Source: Anaerocolumna chitinilytica
GTDB lineage: Bacteria; Bacillota; Clostridia; Lachnospirales; Lachnospiraceae
Assembly: GCF_014218355.1 (NCBI RefSeq)
Contig: NZ_AP023368.1
Span: forward strand, 4,341,501-4,405,500
Direction of reading: 5' to 3'
DNA length: 64,000 nucleotides
The number at the start of each line of letters is the position of its first letter. The stretch's first letter is position 1. The translations under genes were made by a program, and so were the position numbers. Shown here piece after piece: positions 36,589 to 45,510 of this stretch. A model generated the notes under the pieces. It was not told the DNA's origin. It did no database searches and was given only the letters and a program-made list of their open reading frames with translations.

Positions 36589-37653
36589 ATGCCGATTAAT
36601 AACGTAATTCGTGAAAAAAGAAAAGAACTTGGATTAACACAGGAACAGCTAGCCGATTATCTTGGCGTGTCTGCTCCTGCCGTAAACAAATGGGAAAAGG
36701 GCGGTACCTATCCCGATATTTCGCTGTTGCCCGCTCTTGCAAGACTTTTAAAGGTGGACATGAATACCTTAATGGGTTTTCACGAAGGGCTTACCAAACA
36801 AGAAATTTCCTCTATCAGCAAAAACGTGGTGGATGAGATAAAGGCAAACGGCTATAGTGCTGGTTTTAAAATGCTAATGGAAAAGATACAAGAATACCCT
36901 AATTGCTATGAATTAATTCATACTGCTGCAATGCTCTTAGACGGTTCTCTCCTGTATTATGGCGCCGGGATTTCCGACAGAGAATATTATGAAAACCAGA
37001 TTACAACCCTTTATGAACGTGCTGCAAAAGGTGATGATGAACAGATTCGAGAGAAAGCTTGCTTTATGCTGGTTTCAAATTATATAAAACACTCTGAGTA
37101 CGACAAAGCCCAGGAGATGCTTGATCTTCTGCCGGATAAATCGGCATTGGATAAAAGAAACTTCCAGGCTCAGATTCTGATAAACCAGAATAAGCTTACA
37201 GAAGCTGCCATACTGTTGGAAAGAAAGTTAATCATGGAGGTCAACGACTTGCATATGACACTCGTGAGTCTTATGGATATCTCTATAAAAGAGAATAATA
37301 TTCAAAATGCTGCTTATCAGGTTGAGGTATATCGGCAGAGTGCAAAGATTTTTGATTTATGGGATTACAATTCCTATATTGCTCCTTTGGAATTAGCCTT
37401 GAATCTAAAGAATATTCCGGATTCGGTGTCCAATCTGAAAGCTATGCTTGATGCTATCTTTCAGCCCTGGGATATGAAAAGTTCACCATTATATAGTCAT
37501 ATCGGTATTTCCTATCCCCAAGAAAATACCGGAAGATTAATGCTGTCTCCACTGCTTTCAGAGCTTGAAACCAATCCCAGATATGATTTTTTACGTACAA
37601 ACGAGGAATTTACAAAGCTTCTGAAACAATACAGAGCCAAATATCCGGAATAA
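36589..37653 (+). CDS. XRE-family regulator with tetratricopeptide-like C-terminus
   Basis: 354 residues. The N-terminal 65 residues form a Cro/CI-type helix-turn-helix: 'IREKRKELGLTQEQLADYLG' and 'SAPAVNKWEKGGTYPDISLL'. The rest is helical repeats ('LYERAAKGDDEQIREKACFM', 'AQEMLDLLPDKSALDKRNF', 'AAILLERKLIM'), like peptide- or protein-binding TPR regulators. ATG 36589 is preferred: GGGAG is nine bases upstream, whereas ATG 36580 touches that site. It is divergent from the marR-ABC operon and converges with the amidohydrolase gene, whose stop is nine bases away. Targets unknown. Confidence 0.86.
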   Translation: MPINNVIREKRKELGLTQEQLADYLGVSAPAVNKWEKGGTYPDISLLPALARLLKVDMNTLMGFHEGLTKQEISSISKNVVDEIKANGYSAGFKMLMEKIQEYPNCYELIHTAAMLLDGSLLYYGAGISDREYYENQITTLYERAAKGDDEQIREKACFMLVSNYIKHSEYDKAQEMLDLLPDKSALDKRNFQAQILINQNKLTEAAILLERKLIMEVNDLHMTLVSLMDISIKENNIQNAAYQVEVYRQSAKIFDLWDYNSYIAPLELALNLKNIPDSVSNLKAMLDAIFQPWDMKSSPLYSHIGISYPQENTGRLMLSPLLSELETNPRYDFLRTNEEFTKLLKQYRAKYPE

Positions 37654-37662
37654 ATTAACCTT

Positions 37663-38844
37663 TCAATCGTTGTTATTATCTTCATCGCTCCATTGATAGA
37701 CCACCGCTCCATCTATAATGGTATAAACCGTATGCGTAAAGACTTCCATGGGATTCCCTGTAAAGATTGCGATATCCGCATCTTTTCCGGCTTCCAGACT
37801 TCCGACCCGGCTATCGACCTGACAGATCTCGGCAGCATTTATTGTGATTGCTTTCAGGCCCTCTTCTACACCAAGTCCTTTTTTAGCTGCAAGGCCGGCG
37901 CAAATAGGCAGATATTGAATCAGTGTAACCGGATGATCCGTTGTTATGGCTACCTTTACCCCTTTTTGGGCCAGGACTCCCGGTGTCTTAAAGTCCACAT
38001 TCTTGATCTCAAGCTTATTTCTGCAGGACATCCCGGGTCCTATAATGGCGGGATAACCGCTATTTTTAATCTCATCTGCTATAATATGCCCTTCTGAGCA
38101 GTGATCCAGAGTCAGCTTAAGATGATATTCTTTTGCAATACGGATGGCGGTGAGAATATCATCGGCTCTGTGAACATGGGCCTTTAGAGGAATCTCTCCC
38201 TTTAATACGGGAAGCCAAGCTTCTAGGCGAAAATCTTCCTCAAAGCCTTCAACGTCTTTGCTCTTCTCTTTCTTCTGCTGATACTGCTTTGCGAGAAATA
38301 ATTCCTCCCGAAGCATAGCCGCAATGGTCATTCTGGAGGCTGGCGGCGTATTCAAATCTTTATAAGCTTTCTTTGGATTCTCACCAAAAGCTACTTTCAT
38401 GGCTGCCGGTTCTTTTATTACCATATCATCAATGACTCTTCCATGGGTCTTCATAAATAAAAACTGTCCTCCGACGACATTGCTGCTCCCCGGCCCTACC
38501 ATAACGGAAGTAATTCCTGCCTGAATCGCATTGTGAAAAGCAGCATCCATTGGATTTACGGCGTCCAGTGCACGGATATAAGGAGTGATCGGAAGTGTTG
38601 TTTCATTGCAGTCATCCTGCTCCTGCCCTTCCTTTTCCTCTGAAATACCGATATGGCAATGGGCTTCAATAATACCTGGCATTACCCATAACCCATTTGC
38701 ATCAATAACTGTATCTTCTTCTCCTAGAGATACATCTGCCTGCTCTCCAACATAAACTATCTTTCCATCCTTTATTAAAACCTCTCCTGGTTCATAGGTC
38801 TTTCCTGCCATCGTAAGTATCTTACCATTCTTGATTAACAGCAT
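37663..38844 (-). CDS. Metal-dependent amidohydrolase (imidazolonepropionase-like)
   Basis: 393 residues. Amidohydrolase-superfamily TIM barrel: N-terminal beta-sandwich 'MLLIKNGKILTMAG', metal motif 'HCHIG' (62-66), 'HVHRADD' and 'LDHCSEGH' for later metal ligands, and 'TTDHPV' carrying the catalytic Asp. A C-terminal 'GSLEAGKDADIAIFTGNP' is the usual closing motif of this superfamily. The imidazolonepropionase-like subgroup acts on cyclic amides or dipeptide-like substrates; the exact one is unknown. No signal peptide. GGAAAGGG precedes ATG 38844. No neighbour gives a pathway. Confidence 0.87.
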   Translation of the reverse strand: MLLIKNGKILTMAGKTYEPGEVLIKDGKIVYVGEQADVSLGEEDTVIDANGLWVMPGIIEAHCHIGISEEKEGQEQDDCNETTLPITPYIRALDAVNPMDAAFHNAIQAGITSVMVGPGSSNVVGGQFLFMKTHGRVIDDMVIKEPAAMKVAFGENPKKAYKDLNTPPASRMTIAAMLREELFLAKQYQQKKEKSKDVEGFEEDFRLEAWLPVLKGEIPLKAHVHRADDILTAIRIAKEYHLKLTLDHCSEGHIIADEIKNSGYPAIIGPGMSCRNKLEIKNVDFKTPGVLAQKGVKVAITTDHPVTLIQYLPICAGLAAKKGLGVEEGLKAITINAAEICQVDSRVGSLEAGKDADIAIFTGNPMEVFTHTVYTIIDGAVVYQWSDEDNNND

Positions 38845-38934
38845 AATTCTACCCTTTCCAATCGTAAACTTTTATTTTTCTATCATAAGCTAGATGAATA
38901 AGACTGGCCTTTTAACACTCAGACCATAAAATAA

Positions 38935-38962
38935 AGGCTAAGGCATATTTCAGCCTTAACCT
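38935..38962 (-). terminator. Terminator of the unknown 204-residue gene
   Basis: Arms AGGCTAAGGC (38935-38944) and GCCTTAACCT (38953-38962) pair with one mismatch; the minus strand continues TTTATTTTATGG. Confidence 0.7.
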
Positions 38963-39033
38963 CCTAGATTTCATTCTAAACACGATTCAGTTTTCCATAA
39001 ATATGCAAAGTTTATGCATTCTCAAAAAAACTT

Positions 39034-39648
39034 CTAACGGAGCTCAACATTAGGATTACTTTCGTAGGCGGAACCAATTTCGCACATGTAGTCCAGAACA
39101 TCAGCAAACAGATCAAATAATGCTTTCAGCAAATCAATATCCCTGATAACACCGGCAACACTGAAATACAGTTCATCTACTCCCTCAGGAAAGCTCTCAC
39201 CAAACCAGCCTTCATCATCCTTAATCTGAAGAGAAAATCTCGGCTGCAGCTCAATCAGGCTTCTGATACTTGTTTTAGAAAATAATTCCCGGATTTTATC
39301 AGTATTATTTCCCTTTATTACATAATCGGAATCAAATTCTTCAAAACCAATTTGGATATCCTGCATTCCTAGAAGCCTTCCAAGGTCACTAAAGATACCT
39401 GCTTTGTATATCCTAAAATACAGCCCGTCTTTATTAATATAAGGAGCTCTCATACGGGTATAGGTTATAGAGGATTTCCCTGTAGAGACAGTATATGTAT
39501 CAAGGGTAATCGTCCATTCTTTTACATGAACCACTACTTTATTTTTACCAAAAAAACCTCCATCAACGTAATCAGCTCCAATGAATTCGCTTAGTTGGCT
39601 CCATACCTCTCTTTTACTTGGTCCAAAGATTTCTCTTAAAACACTCAT
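39034..39648 (-). CDS. Conserved hypothetical protein
   Basis: 204 residues, cytoplasmic, with no signal peptide or membrane helix. Segments 'EVWSQLSEFIGADYVDGGFF' and 'SFPEGVDELYFSVAGVIRD' read like a real folded alpha/beta protein and AGGAGG precedes ATG 39648. The ending 'LLKALFDLFADVLDYMCEIGSA' is a long helix. I have seen similar uncharacterised Firmicute proteins but cannot name a domain. It lies downstream of the SGNH esterase on the same strand with a 50-base gap and has its own terminator, so the two may be one transcript. Confidence 0.75.
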   Translation of the reverse strand: MSVLREIFGPSKREVWSQLSEFIGADYVDGGFFGKNKVVVHVKEWTITLDTYTVSTGKSSITYTRMRAPYINKDGLYFRIYKAGIFSDLGRLLGMQDIQIGFEEFDSDYVIKGNNTDKIRELFSKTSIRSLIELQPRFSLQIKDDEGWFGESFPEGVDELYFSVAGVIRDIDLLKALFDLFADVLDYMCEIGSAYESNPNVELR

Positions 39649-39698
39649 ACTCTTCCTCCTGGCTCTATAAATGAAATGCAGCTTATTATTAAACTGCT

Positions 39699-40811
39699 TT
39701 AATTCATAGTATTAATCAGCTTATTCAGATAGACGCTTAATTCCTCTGCCGCCTTTTTATGGGACAATATTCCTGGATGGCTTCTGGCGCCAACAGTCTT
39801 TTCCGTTGTATCCGGTAATTGTAATACCGATACCTTTTTGTCACTGCTAAGCTTCCGGTACTTATCAACTGCACGATAAATGGCTGGCATAAGAGCATTA
39901 CCAAGCATTCCATAAGCCCATACAATATGAGCAGTTTTATTATATTTTCTTAGCTTAATTAGAAAGTTTTCTACCGCAGCTTCAAAAGCGTCTAAATCCT
40001 CCTCATTAAAACTGCCATCCTCGTTCAGTCTCTGCTTATGGCTTCTCCCGGCTTCATCCCTCCACTCAGGTGAATTAAATGCCGAATTGTCATTGGTTCC
40101 AAGGTTTACAACGACAATATCCGGCTGCCAGGCATCAAAATCATTCTCCTTTTGTGCTCCTAACCCTTCATTCTTCTCGCCTGTAAGCACACCGCAGACC
40201 TTTTCATAATATTGTGGGATACTGTAATCCGGATTATTATCCCAGCTAGTAAGAACTCCCCAGCCGCTCTCTGATATTACCCGGTAATCTGCTTTCAAGG
40301 CATTGGCCGTTAGCAGGGTATAATTCTCCGATGCACTAAACCACATGGATATCCAATCTTCTTCCTCTTTTGCTCCTACTACCCCTTCACCGGAGGTGAT
40401 ACTATCCCCGATAAATTCTATTTTTAACTTTTTCTCTTCTATGGGCAGGAATTCACCCTCAAGCCTTACAGCATGAACTACAAGAGAGCAGGCAGGGTCT
40501 CCGTTCATAGCCTGAACTTCTCGTATAATACGAACATTCTTTACTGTGCTTTCATTCATTCCACGGTAGAGGCAGAGCCAGTATCTTCCCTTTAGAAGCA
40601 TTTGTCTGCTGACCTGAGCTGAATTAATAAATACGCCAAGCCATGGTTCATATAACTCATAATCAACTTCTACTTCTATCCAAAGTTCAGCGCCTTTTGT
40701 ATTTAACTCTATCCCGCTGCCAGTCCAAAACAAAGGCAAAGGTGACAGACTCCCTGCAGTCCTTCCATGTATTTTTAGGTATTTTATTTCATCCAATTTA
40801 TACTCTTTCAT
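39699..40811 (-). CDS. SGNH/GDSL esterase, carbohydrate esterase family 2-like
   Basis: 370 residues. The first 125 residues form a beta-sandwich domain as in CE2 acetyl-xylan esterases ('YLKIHGRTAG...PLPLFWTGSGIEL'). The catalytic domain has block I 'FIGDSITSGEG' with the nucleophile Ser, block III 'VVNLGTNDNSAF' with Asn, and block V 'GARSHPGILSHKKAAEEL' with His, Asp being replaced in the usual DxxH by 'SHPG'. It probably removes acetyl groups from sugars. It has no signal peptide, so it would act on imported oligosaccharides inside the cell. Its neighbours do not include glycosidases. Confidence 0.85.
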   Translation of the reverse strand: MKEYKLDEIKYLKIHGRTAGSLSPLPLFWTGSGIELNTKGAELWIEVEVDYELYEPWLGVFINSAQVSRQMLLKGRYWLCLYRGMNESTVKNVRIIREVQAMNGDPACSLVVHAVRLEGEFLPIEEKKLKIEFIGDSITSGEGVVGAKEEEDWISMWFSASENYTLLTANALKADYRVISESGWGVLTSWDNNPDYSIPQYYEKVCGVLTGEKNEGLGAQKENDFDAWQPDIVVVNLGTNDNSAFNSPEWRDEAGRSHKQRLNEDGSFNEEDLDAFEAAVENFLIKLRKYNKTAHIVWAYGMLGNALMPAIYRAVDKYRKLSSDKKVSVLQLPDTTEKTVGARSHPGILSHKKAAEELSVYLNKLINTMN

Positions 40812-40937
40812 ACCAATTCATACCTTCCTCAATTCCTCAACTTGTGAAAATTACCGATTTCAGACTTTCATTCCTATTATAACAAGCTTCTTTTTTAATT
40901 ACCATCCCAGGTTTAAGCAATGTTGAAGTTACTCATG

Positions 40938-42764
40938 TTATTCTTCTCTTTTAAGGTAACTGATAAAGGCATCTACAATTTCAGGATCAAACTGCGTTCC
41001 TTTATTCCTTAACATCTCTTCTATCGCCTGTTCTTTCGAAAGCTCGCCGTTTCGGTAAGGCCTGCAGCTTGTCATTGCATCATAAGCATCTGCCACACAT
41101 ACTATTTTAGCCAGAAAATAAATATGGTCTCCATCCAGACCACCGGGATATCCCTTCCCATCTATTCTTTCATGGTGTTCATGGATAATTCTGCGGCAAT
41201 TCGTTAAAAAGTTCAGATTCTTTAGTATATTATCACCTTTAATAGGATGCTTCTTGATCTCACCATACTCTTCCTGACTTAGCTTGCCTTCCTTGTTAAG
41301 AATATTCTCCGCTATTCCTATTTTCCCAATATCATGAAGGATACTGCCAAACTTCAAGTCATTCATTTCACTTTCATTCAGTCCCATCTCAGCTGCAATC
41401 ACCATCGAGTATTCCATTACTCTTTCACAATGGCCGCCTGTATATGCGTCCTTTTCATCGATGGCATTAGCCAATGCTCTCACTGTTTCAAAATAGCTCT
41501 CCGAATTCTGCCGTAGCATGTCTTCCAACTCCTCATTTAGCGCAGAGGTTTCTTCATAAAGAGCCGATATTTCCTCTTTTTGATTAAATATTTCTTGATT
41601 TTTAGTCTGAAGATTTTTTTCATATTTATACCGCTCATCCAATAATCTGCTTAGCTCTTCTGTCATATGGTTAAACTGCTTCCCAAGAATTGCAGTCTCA
41701 TCATTGATTTTCATTTTAAAACGATAAGAAAGATTACCTTCCGCAACCTCCTTGGCGCCTATTGTTAATTCTTCAATGGGCTTTACAAGTCTGCTTGCGA
41801 TATAATACCCAATAGATGCCACAACTGCTGAACTAAGGATTACTACCAGTGCGACTACCCCTTCCATATAGCGCAGCTTATTCCTTGCTTCACGGTTGTT
41901 GTAAATAATTTCAATAACATTTCTCTCATTCGCTCCTCTGGCTCCTACGATCTCATAGGGAATATACTCATAATGTGCCGGGGCATTTAGGTAAGTTCCT
42001 GTAACTTCAACTGTCTTCATGGTATCAAGGGCTTGTTTAAAATAGTCTTCATGGTTTGAAGATATTTTAATATTCTTTCCGGCAGCATCTTTTTTATAGG
42101 AAACCCCCTGATAATCATATAATAATATACTGCTTATAAAGCTATTTTCATCCAGGAGCTGATGTTCAAAATCTTCAAAAGCAACATTAGAGGTTTTATC
42201 TGTTTCCATTTTCGTTCCGGTTTCAAAGATGTACTTACCATCATAAGAACTGATATAGCAATATTTCATCAAATCTCCCGAATTTATGGAGAGACTAACG
42301 CGAGAAGTTGAGAATATACCAGAAGCACGAATTACATCCAAATAGTTCAAGAAATCCGTATATCCGGTAAAATTCAATCCCAGATCTTCTGGGTCCGTTG
42401 CACGAATTACAGTATTGCTGCTATCTATAATATATAGTTGATAATCGTCCTTGCCATTTATAAAAGAGGAAAGATTAAAATCGATATTTTTATCCTCTTT
42501 GTATTCGTTCCAGACCTTCCTCAGTATAATTTCAGCTTCCTCTTCAATAGGCTTTTCATTCAGTAAATTTACATAATCAGCATTCTTAATCATGTTCAAG
42601 GCTCTGTCGTGGACCAATTTTTGTTTCTGACTAAAATCATCTTCCATATTGTTGTGCATGATATAAAATTGAAAAGAAGCCAAAATGCTTGAAACTAAAA
42701 ACACACTAAAAAAAAGCAATATGAAAAGCTTATACTTAAACGGAAAAAACCTTTTGTTTTTCAT
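40938..42764 (-). CDS. Membrane HD-GYP cyclic-di-GMP phosphodiesterase
   Basis: 608 residues. A membrane helix (about 11-33), an extracytoplasmic sensor domain of about 250 residues, a second helix (about 305-327), a HAMP linker, a coiled coil rich in Glu and Lys, then an HD-GYP domain (about 430-600). Catalytic residues are visible: His477-Asp478 in 'LHDIGK', 'HHERIDGKGYP' with GYP at 538-540. It is expected to break down c-di-GMP to pGpG or GMP in response to an external signal. AGGAGG precedes ATG 42764. It is single-gene and lies away from the GGDEF gene, so the pair do not form one operon. Confidence 0.92.
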   Translation of the reverse strand: MKNKRFFPFKYKLFILLFFSVFLVSSILASFQFYIMHNNMEDDFSQKQKLVHDRALNMIKNADYVNLLNEKPIEEEAEIILRKVWNEYKEDKNIDFNLSSFINGKDDYQLYIIDSSNTVIRATDPEDLGLNFTGYTDFLNYLDVIRASGIFSTSRVSLSINSGDLMKYCYISSYDGKYIFETGTKMETDKTSNVAFEDFEHQLLDENSFISSILLYDYQGVSYKKDAAGKNIKISSNHEDYFKQALDTMKTVEVTGTYLNAPAHYEYIPYEIVGARGANERNVIEIIYNNREARNKLRYMEGVVALVVILSSAVVASIGYYIASRLVKPIEELTIGAKEVAEGNLSYRFKMKINDETAILGKQFNHMTEELSRLLDERYKYEKNLQTKNQEIFNQKEEISALYEETSALNEELEDMLRQNSESYFETVRALANAIDEKDAYTGGHCERVMEYSMVIAAEMGLNESEMNDLKFGSILHDIGKIGIAENILNKEGKLSQEEYGEIKKHPIKGDNILKNLNFLTNCRRIIHEHHERIDGKGYPGGLDGDHIYFLAKIVCVADAYDAMTSCRPYRNGELSKEQAIEEMLRNKGTQFDPEIVDAFISYLKREE

Positions 42765-42935
42765 GATGCATCCTCCTAAATTACACTGCCAGAAACTTCT
42801 TTACCAACGATTTTTACTGCTTATTTTATTATATCTAAACTAATACCGTAAGCACAACTAAATTTTCTTAAAAATACCATATTTTGATTATTTTTCTTCT
42901 TTTATCCCATAAATCGATTTCTATATAATAAATAA

Positions 42936-42979
42936 AGGGCTTTAGTCAGTAGATTATTCTTTCTACTTACTAAAGCCCT
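42936..42979 (-). terminator. Strong hairpin between the HD-GYP promoter and the ATPase gene
   Basis: Arms 42936-42953 and 42962-42979 pair over 18 bases with one mismatch, with TTATTTATTAT following on the minus strand. It could end the leftward ATPase transcript or the remnant gene at 43067-43234. Confidence 0.65.
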
Positions 42980-43066
42980 GTAAGAAGCAGATTCCCTCTT
43001 CCAATTGAAAGTTATTGTTTAAACTTCTGCTTATTTTAATACTATGTATCTTATTACTACAAAAGG

Positions 43067-43234
43067 TTATCTTAACTTTATAGATAGATCATCAAAACTT
43101 TGGTCAGCACAGTACACAGAAGAATTTTCTTCATATCCTTTATCAGCTGTAATTATCTTAGGAATAAAACGGACTCCACCATGCCCTTTCCAACACTCCT
43201 CAAACCTGCCAATAACTGAAGAATACTTTATATT
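43067..43234 (-). pseudogene. Possible C-terminal gene remnant
   Basis: On the minus strand an open stretch of about 55 codons has no start codon and a stop at 43235-43237 upstream, yet reads like protein: 'SVIGRFEECWKGHGGVRFIP' then 'KIITADKGYEENSSVYCADQ' and a final 'SFDDLSIKLR' before TAA 43067-43069. There is no ribosome site. It looks like the tail of a degraded gene. The opposite strand holds a 64-residue frame (43044-43238) without a ribosome site that I take as its shadow. The stretch 43240-43345 has no gene I can support. Confidence 0.33.
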
Positions 43235-43345
43235 TTAGGGTATGAAAGCAGTTTTTAGCTTTCTTTAACAATATATTATTCTTAATTCTTATCTATTACA
43301 GATAAGGCAACAGATTACTGCAATTACAGTAAACTAATAAAAAAA

Positions 43346-44194
43346 CTAAAATAAATGTTCTCGCTTCTTAAAAAAATCATGGTAAAACCGGATACTTTCT
43401 AACTCTTCCCACCTTCTGATTTCAACAGGCTCTTCATCCAGATTATAAATTCTTGCTCCTTCTATAGACAGAAGAAATGGTGAATGAGTAGCTATAATAA
43501 ATTGTACATCAAAGAATCTTCCCAGATCAAAAAGCAGCTTCGTAAGCTCATATTGATATTTAGGTGATAAGCTATTTTCCGGTTCATCTAAGAGATATAA
43601 CTTGCCGGGAACAAGCTCCTTATCAAAAAATCGCAGAGCATTTTCACCATTGGAATACTCCCTGGTCTTTTCACCCGCAGTATTTTTAATATACTTTGTT
43701 GCAGTTTTTGACCTGGCCTGATTAACCTTCCTCAAGGTGTCATAATCCTTCATAGAAGTAAATTGAAAATCTCCAAACTTTAAGCTTCTATATTCTTCAT
43801 AGGTTTCTTCTCTCTTTCTTCCGGTCTCCTTATTCTCTCTCCTTTGATTTAGAATCCCCTCAATAATATCTTCACTGGTTATAATCTTACTGCCCTCCGG
43901 AATTCGCTTGATTCCCTCTTCCCTATTCAGACTGTAATCGCACATCTTAACAAAGTCCAGGAATTCACCGGTACGGTCTACTGTGGTTCTCCTTGGTAAT
44001 TCCAGTTTTTCGGAAATCAGGTTCAGCAGACTTGATTTTCCGCATCCATTCCCGCCATAAAATATGGTAATCCTATCAAAAGATATATGATTTAATTCTT
44101 TAAAATAAAATACACCAAAAGGGTAAGCAGAGGTATAACGATAAACATCCATTTCATACTGGCTGGGCAGATGGAATCCGGTAAGGTATTCCAT
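43346..44194 (-). CDS. ABC-type AAA ATPase (AAA_21/AAA_23-like)
   Basis: 282 residues. Walker A 'FYGGNGCGKSSLLNLI' (about 46-61), a variable helical insertion (about 95-180), the signature-like 'SNGENALRFFDKEL' and Walker B 'LYLLDEPENSLSPKYQ' (about 196-211), then 'ATHSPFLL' with the H-loop His. There is no membrane domain. Such single ATPases occur in OLD/RecF-like or defence-linked groups and many isolated genes of unknown role. GGAGGTGG precedes ATG 44194. It is alone on its strand and divergent from the TetR operon, which gives no functional clue. Confidence 0.85.
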   Translation of the reverse strand: MEYLTGFHLPSQYEMDVYRYTSAYPFGVFYFKELNHISFDRITIFYGGNGCGKSSLLNLISEKLELPRRTTVDRTGEFLDFVKMCDYSLNREEGIKRIPEGSKIITSEDIIEGILNQRRENKETGRKREETYEEYRSLKFGDFQFTSMKDYDTLRKVNQARSKTATKYIKNTAGEKTREYSNGENALRFFDKELVPGKLYLLDEPENSLSPKYQYELTKLLFDLGRFFDVQFIIATHSPFLLSIEGARIYNLDEEPVEIRRWEELESIRFYHDFFKKREHLF

Positions 44195-44280
44195 ACTTAA
44201 TCCACCTCCTGTTACTGTATTTATTCGACTATTTAGGATATTTTAACACAAATACTTTCGGAATGGTATCTACTTTTGTA

Positions 44281-44309
44281 TTGACAAATATTTAAGGGTG
44301 CAATATAAT
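44281..44309 (+). promoter_or_regulatory. Perfect consensus sigma-A promoter of the TetR operon
   Basis: TTGACA (44281-44286), exactly 17 bases, TATAAT (44304-44309). This places the transcript start near 44316 and rules out the upstream ATG at 44308 as a start codon. Confidence 0.88.
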
Positions 44310-44340
44310 GATTTTAAAGTCACTGACTAAGGAGTCATTA

Positions 44341-44943
44341 ATGAATACAAAGACATCCAGAAGCCAAAAAAAAGAGCAAACAAAAGCTTTACTTATAAGT
44401 ACCGCTTACGAAATCTTCTCTGAGAGAGGAATTCAAGCTGTCAGAATGTCCGATATTGCATCAGCGGCCAATGTCTCCCACGGGACAGTCTTCCTGCACT
44501 TTAACACCCAGGAAGCATTGATTGCTGAGGTCGTTCAATACTATTGCCGCCAGATTGCTGCCTGTACCCATGAACTTTCAGAGGGTTGCCATACCTTAAG
44601 GGAACTGCTGTCAGCCCATTTGGAGGCGATTTCGAAATATGAGTTGTTTTATAAAAGGCTCGTAATTGAAAGCCGAATGCTTCCGATAGAAGCAAGAGAC
44701 GCCTTTATAGCCATTCAATCAGCCTTATCTTTTCATTTTAGTCTGGTTCTGGAAAAGGAAGATGTACCTTCTCTTCCGGCAAGTATTTTATTTAATATGT
44801 GGATGGGGCTGGTGCATTATTATTTGATGAACGACGATTTATTCGCACCCCAGGGACAAGTTATAGCGCGATATAAAACGATACTGACAGATACATTTCT
44901 ATCTCTCCTGGAAAAGGAAAGCCATCCAAGAATTACAAATTAG
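44341..44943 (+). CDS. TetR-family transcriptional regulator
   Basis: 200 residues from ATG 44341, set by AAGGAG (44329-44334) and by the promoter position. The N-terminal helix-turn-helix is clear: 'TKALLISTAYEIFSERGIQA' and 'SDIASAANVSHGTVFLHFNT'. The C-terminal ligand domain has 'SILFNMWMGLVHYYLMNDDL', typical of TetR dimer helices. First gene of a tight four-gene operon with an ArsR-like fragment, a CMD-fold protein and a zinc-ribbon protein. It likely represses its own promoter in the absence of an unknown ligand. Confidence 0.9.
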   Translation: MNTKTSRSQKKEQTKALLISTAYEIFSERGIQAVRMSDIASAANVSHGTVFLHFNTQEALIAEVVQYYCRQIAACTHELSEGCHTLRELLSAHLEAISKYELFYKRLVIESRMLPIEARDAFIAIQSALSFHFSLVLEKEDVPSLPASILFNMWMGLVHYYLMNDDLFAPQGQVIARYKTILTDTFLSLLEKESHPRITN

Positions 44944-44975
44944 CTACATTGAATAAGATAAGGAGGTAAAAGATT

Positions 44976-45179
44976 ATGGCATCCAAAGACACGTTATTAA
45001 AAGCAAAATGCTGTTACGAACACCTAGGTGGTACACTTGGGGGCCGTTTATTTAATCGTCTGGCCGAATTAGGCTGGTTTGAACAGAATAAGGAACATCC
45101 AAGGGAATATCTGATCACACAACTTGGAATGGAAGAATTGATTAAACTAGGAGTAGATCCATTTGAGAGGAGTAAATAA
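44976..45179 (+). CDS. Small protein resembling the ArsR-type C-terminal region
   Basis: 67 residues: 'KCCYEHLGGTLGGRLFNRLA', then 'ELGWFEQNKEHPREYLITQL' and 'GMEELIKLGVDP'. This matches the segment that follows the winged helix in some ArsR regulators (CYDHLAG...LT..G), but without any DNA-binding domain. AAGGAGG lies ahead of ATG 44976 and its stop overlaps the next gene's start by one base (TAATG), so it is translated as a free-standing small protein. Possibly a remnant, or a stand-alone ligand-binding partner. Confidence 0.7.
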   Translation: MASKDTLLKAKCCYEHLGGTLGGRLFNRLAELGWFEQNKEHPREYLITQLGMEELIKLGVDPFERSK

Positions 45180-45493
45180 TGAATAAAATAAATCCATTTA
45201 TGTTTTTAAAGCAAGAGGCGCCGGAAGTATCCGATGCTTTTAACAATTTATTGTCTGCTATTGGAACAAAAGGAACTCTGGATGATAAGACAAGGCAGCT
45301 CATATTTATTGGGATTAAATCATCTCAAGGCGACATTCCTGCTGTTATAGGGCATGTTCCTATGGCAAAGCAGGCTGGTGCAACCAGAGAAGAAATCCGT
45401 GATACCATTATTATGACACTGGCGATTTCCGGAACACAAGGTGTGAGCAGTTGTCTTGTACCTGCTATGGAATGTTTTGATAATTTATCTTAA
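45179..45493 (+). CDS. Carboxymuconolactone decarboxylase-like protein lacking the Cys pair
   Basis: 104 residues, typical length and helix pattern for the CMD/AhpD fold: 'LDDKTRQLIFIGIKSSQGDI' then 'PMAKQAGATREEIRDTIIMT'. Usual members carry a CxxC...H redox site between these segments; here that place reads 'GDIPAVIGHVPMAKQAG', with no Cys, leaving only His. The only Cys residues are near the end ('SSCLVPAMECF'). So it is not a standard AhpD-type peroxidase. GAGAGG-type pairing before the start is provided by the upstream gene end. Co-transcribed with tetR and the zinc-ribbon gene. Confidence 0.8.
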   Translation: MNKINPFMFLKQEAPEVSDAFNNLLSAIGTKGTLDDKTRQLIFIGIKSSQGDIPAVIGHVPMAKQAGATREEIRDTIIMTLAISGTQGVSSCLVPAMECFDNLS

Positions 45494-45510
45494 ATGAGAG
45501 GATGTATTTT

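Noticed and set aside
43044..43238. Rightward 64-residue frame.
   Set aside because: No ribosome site, and the opposite strand reads more like protein; treated as a shadow of the remnant.
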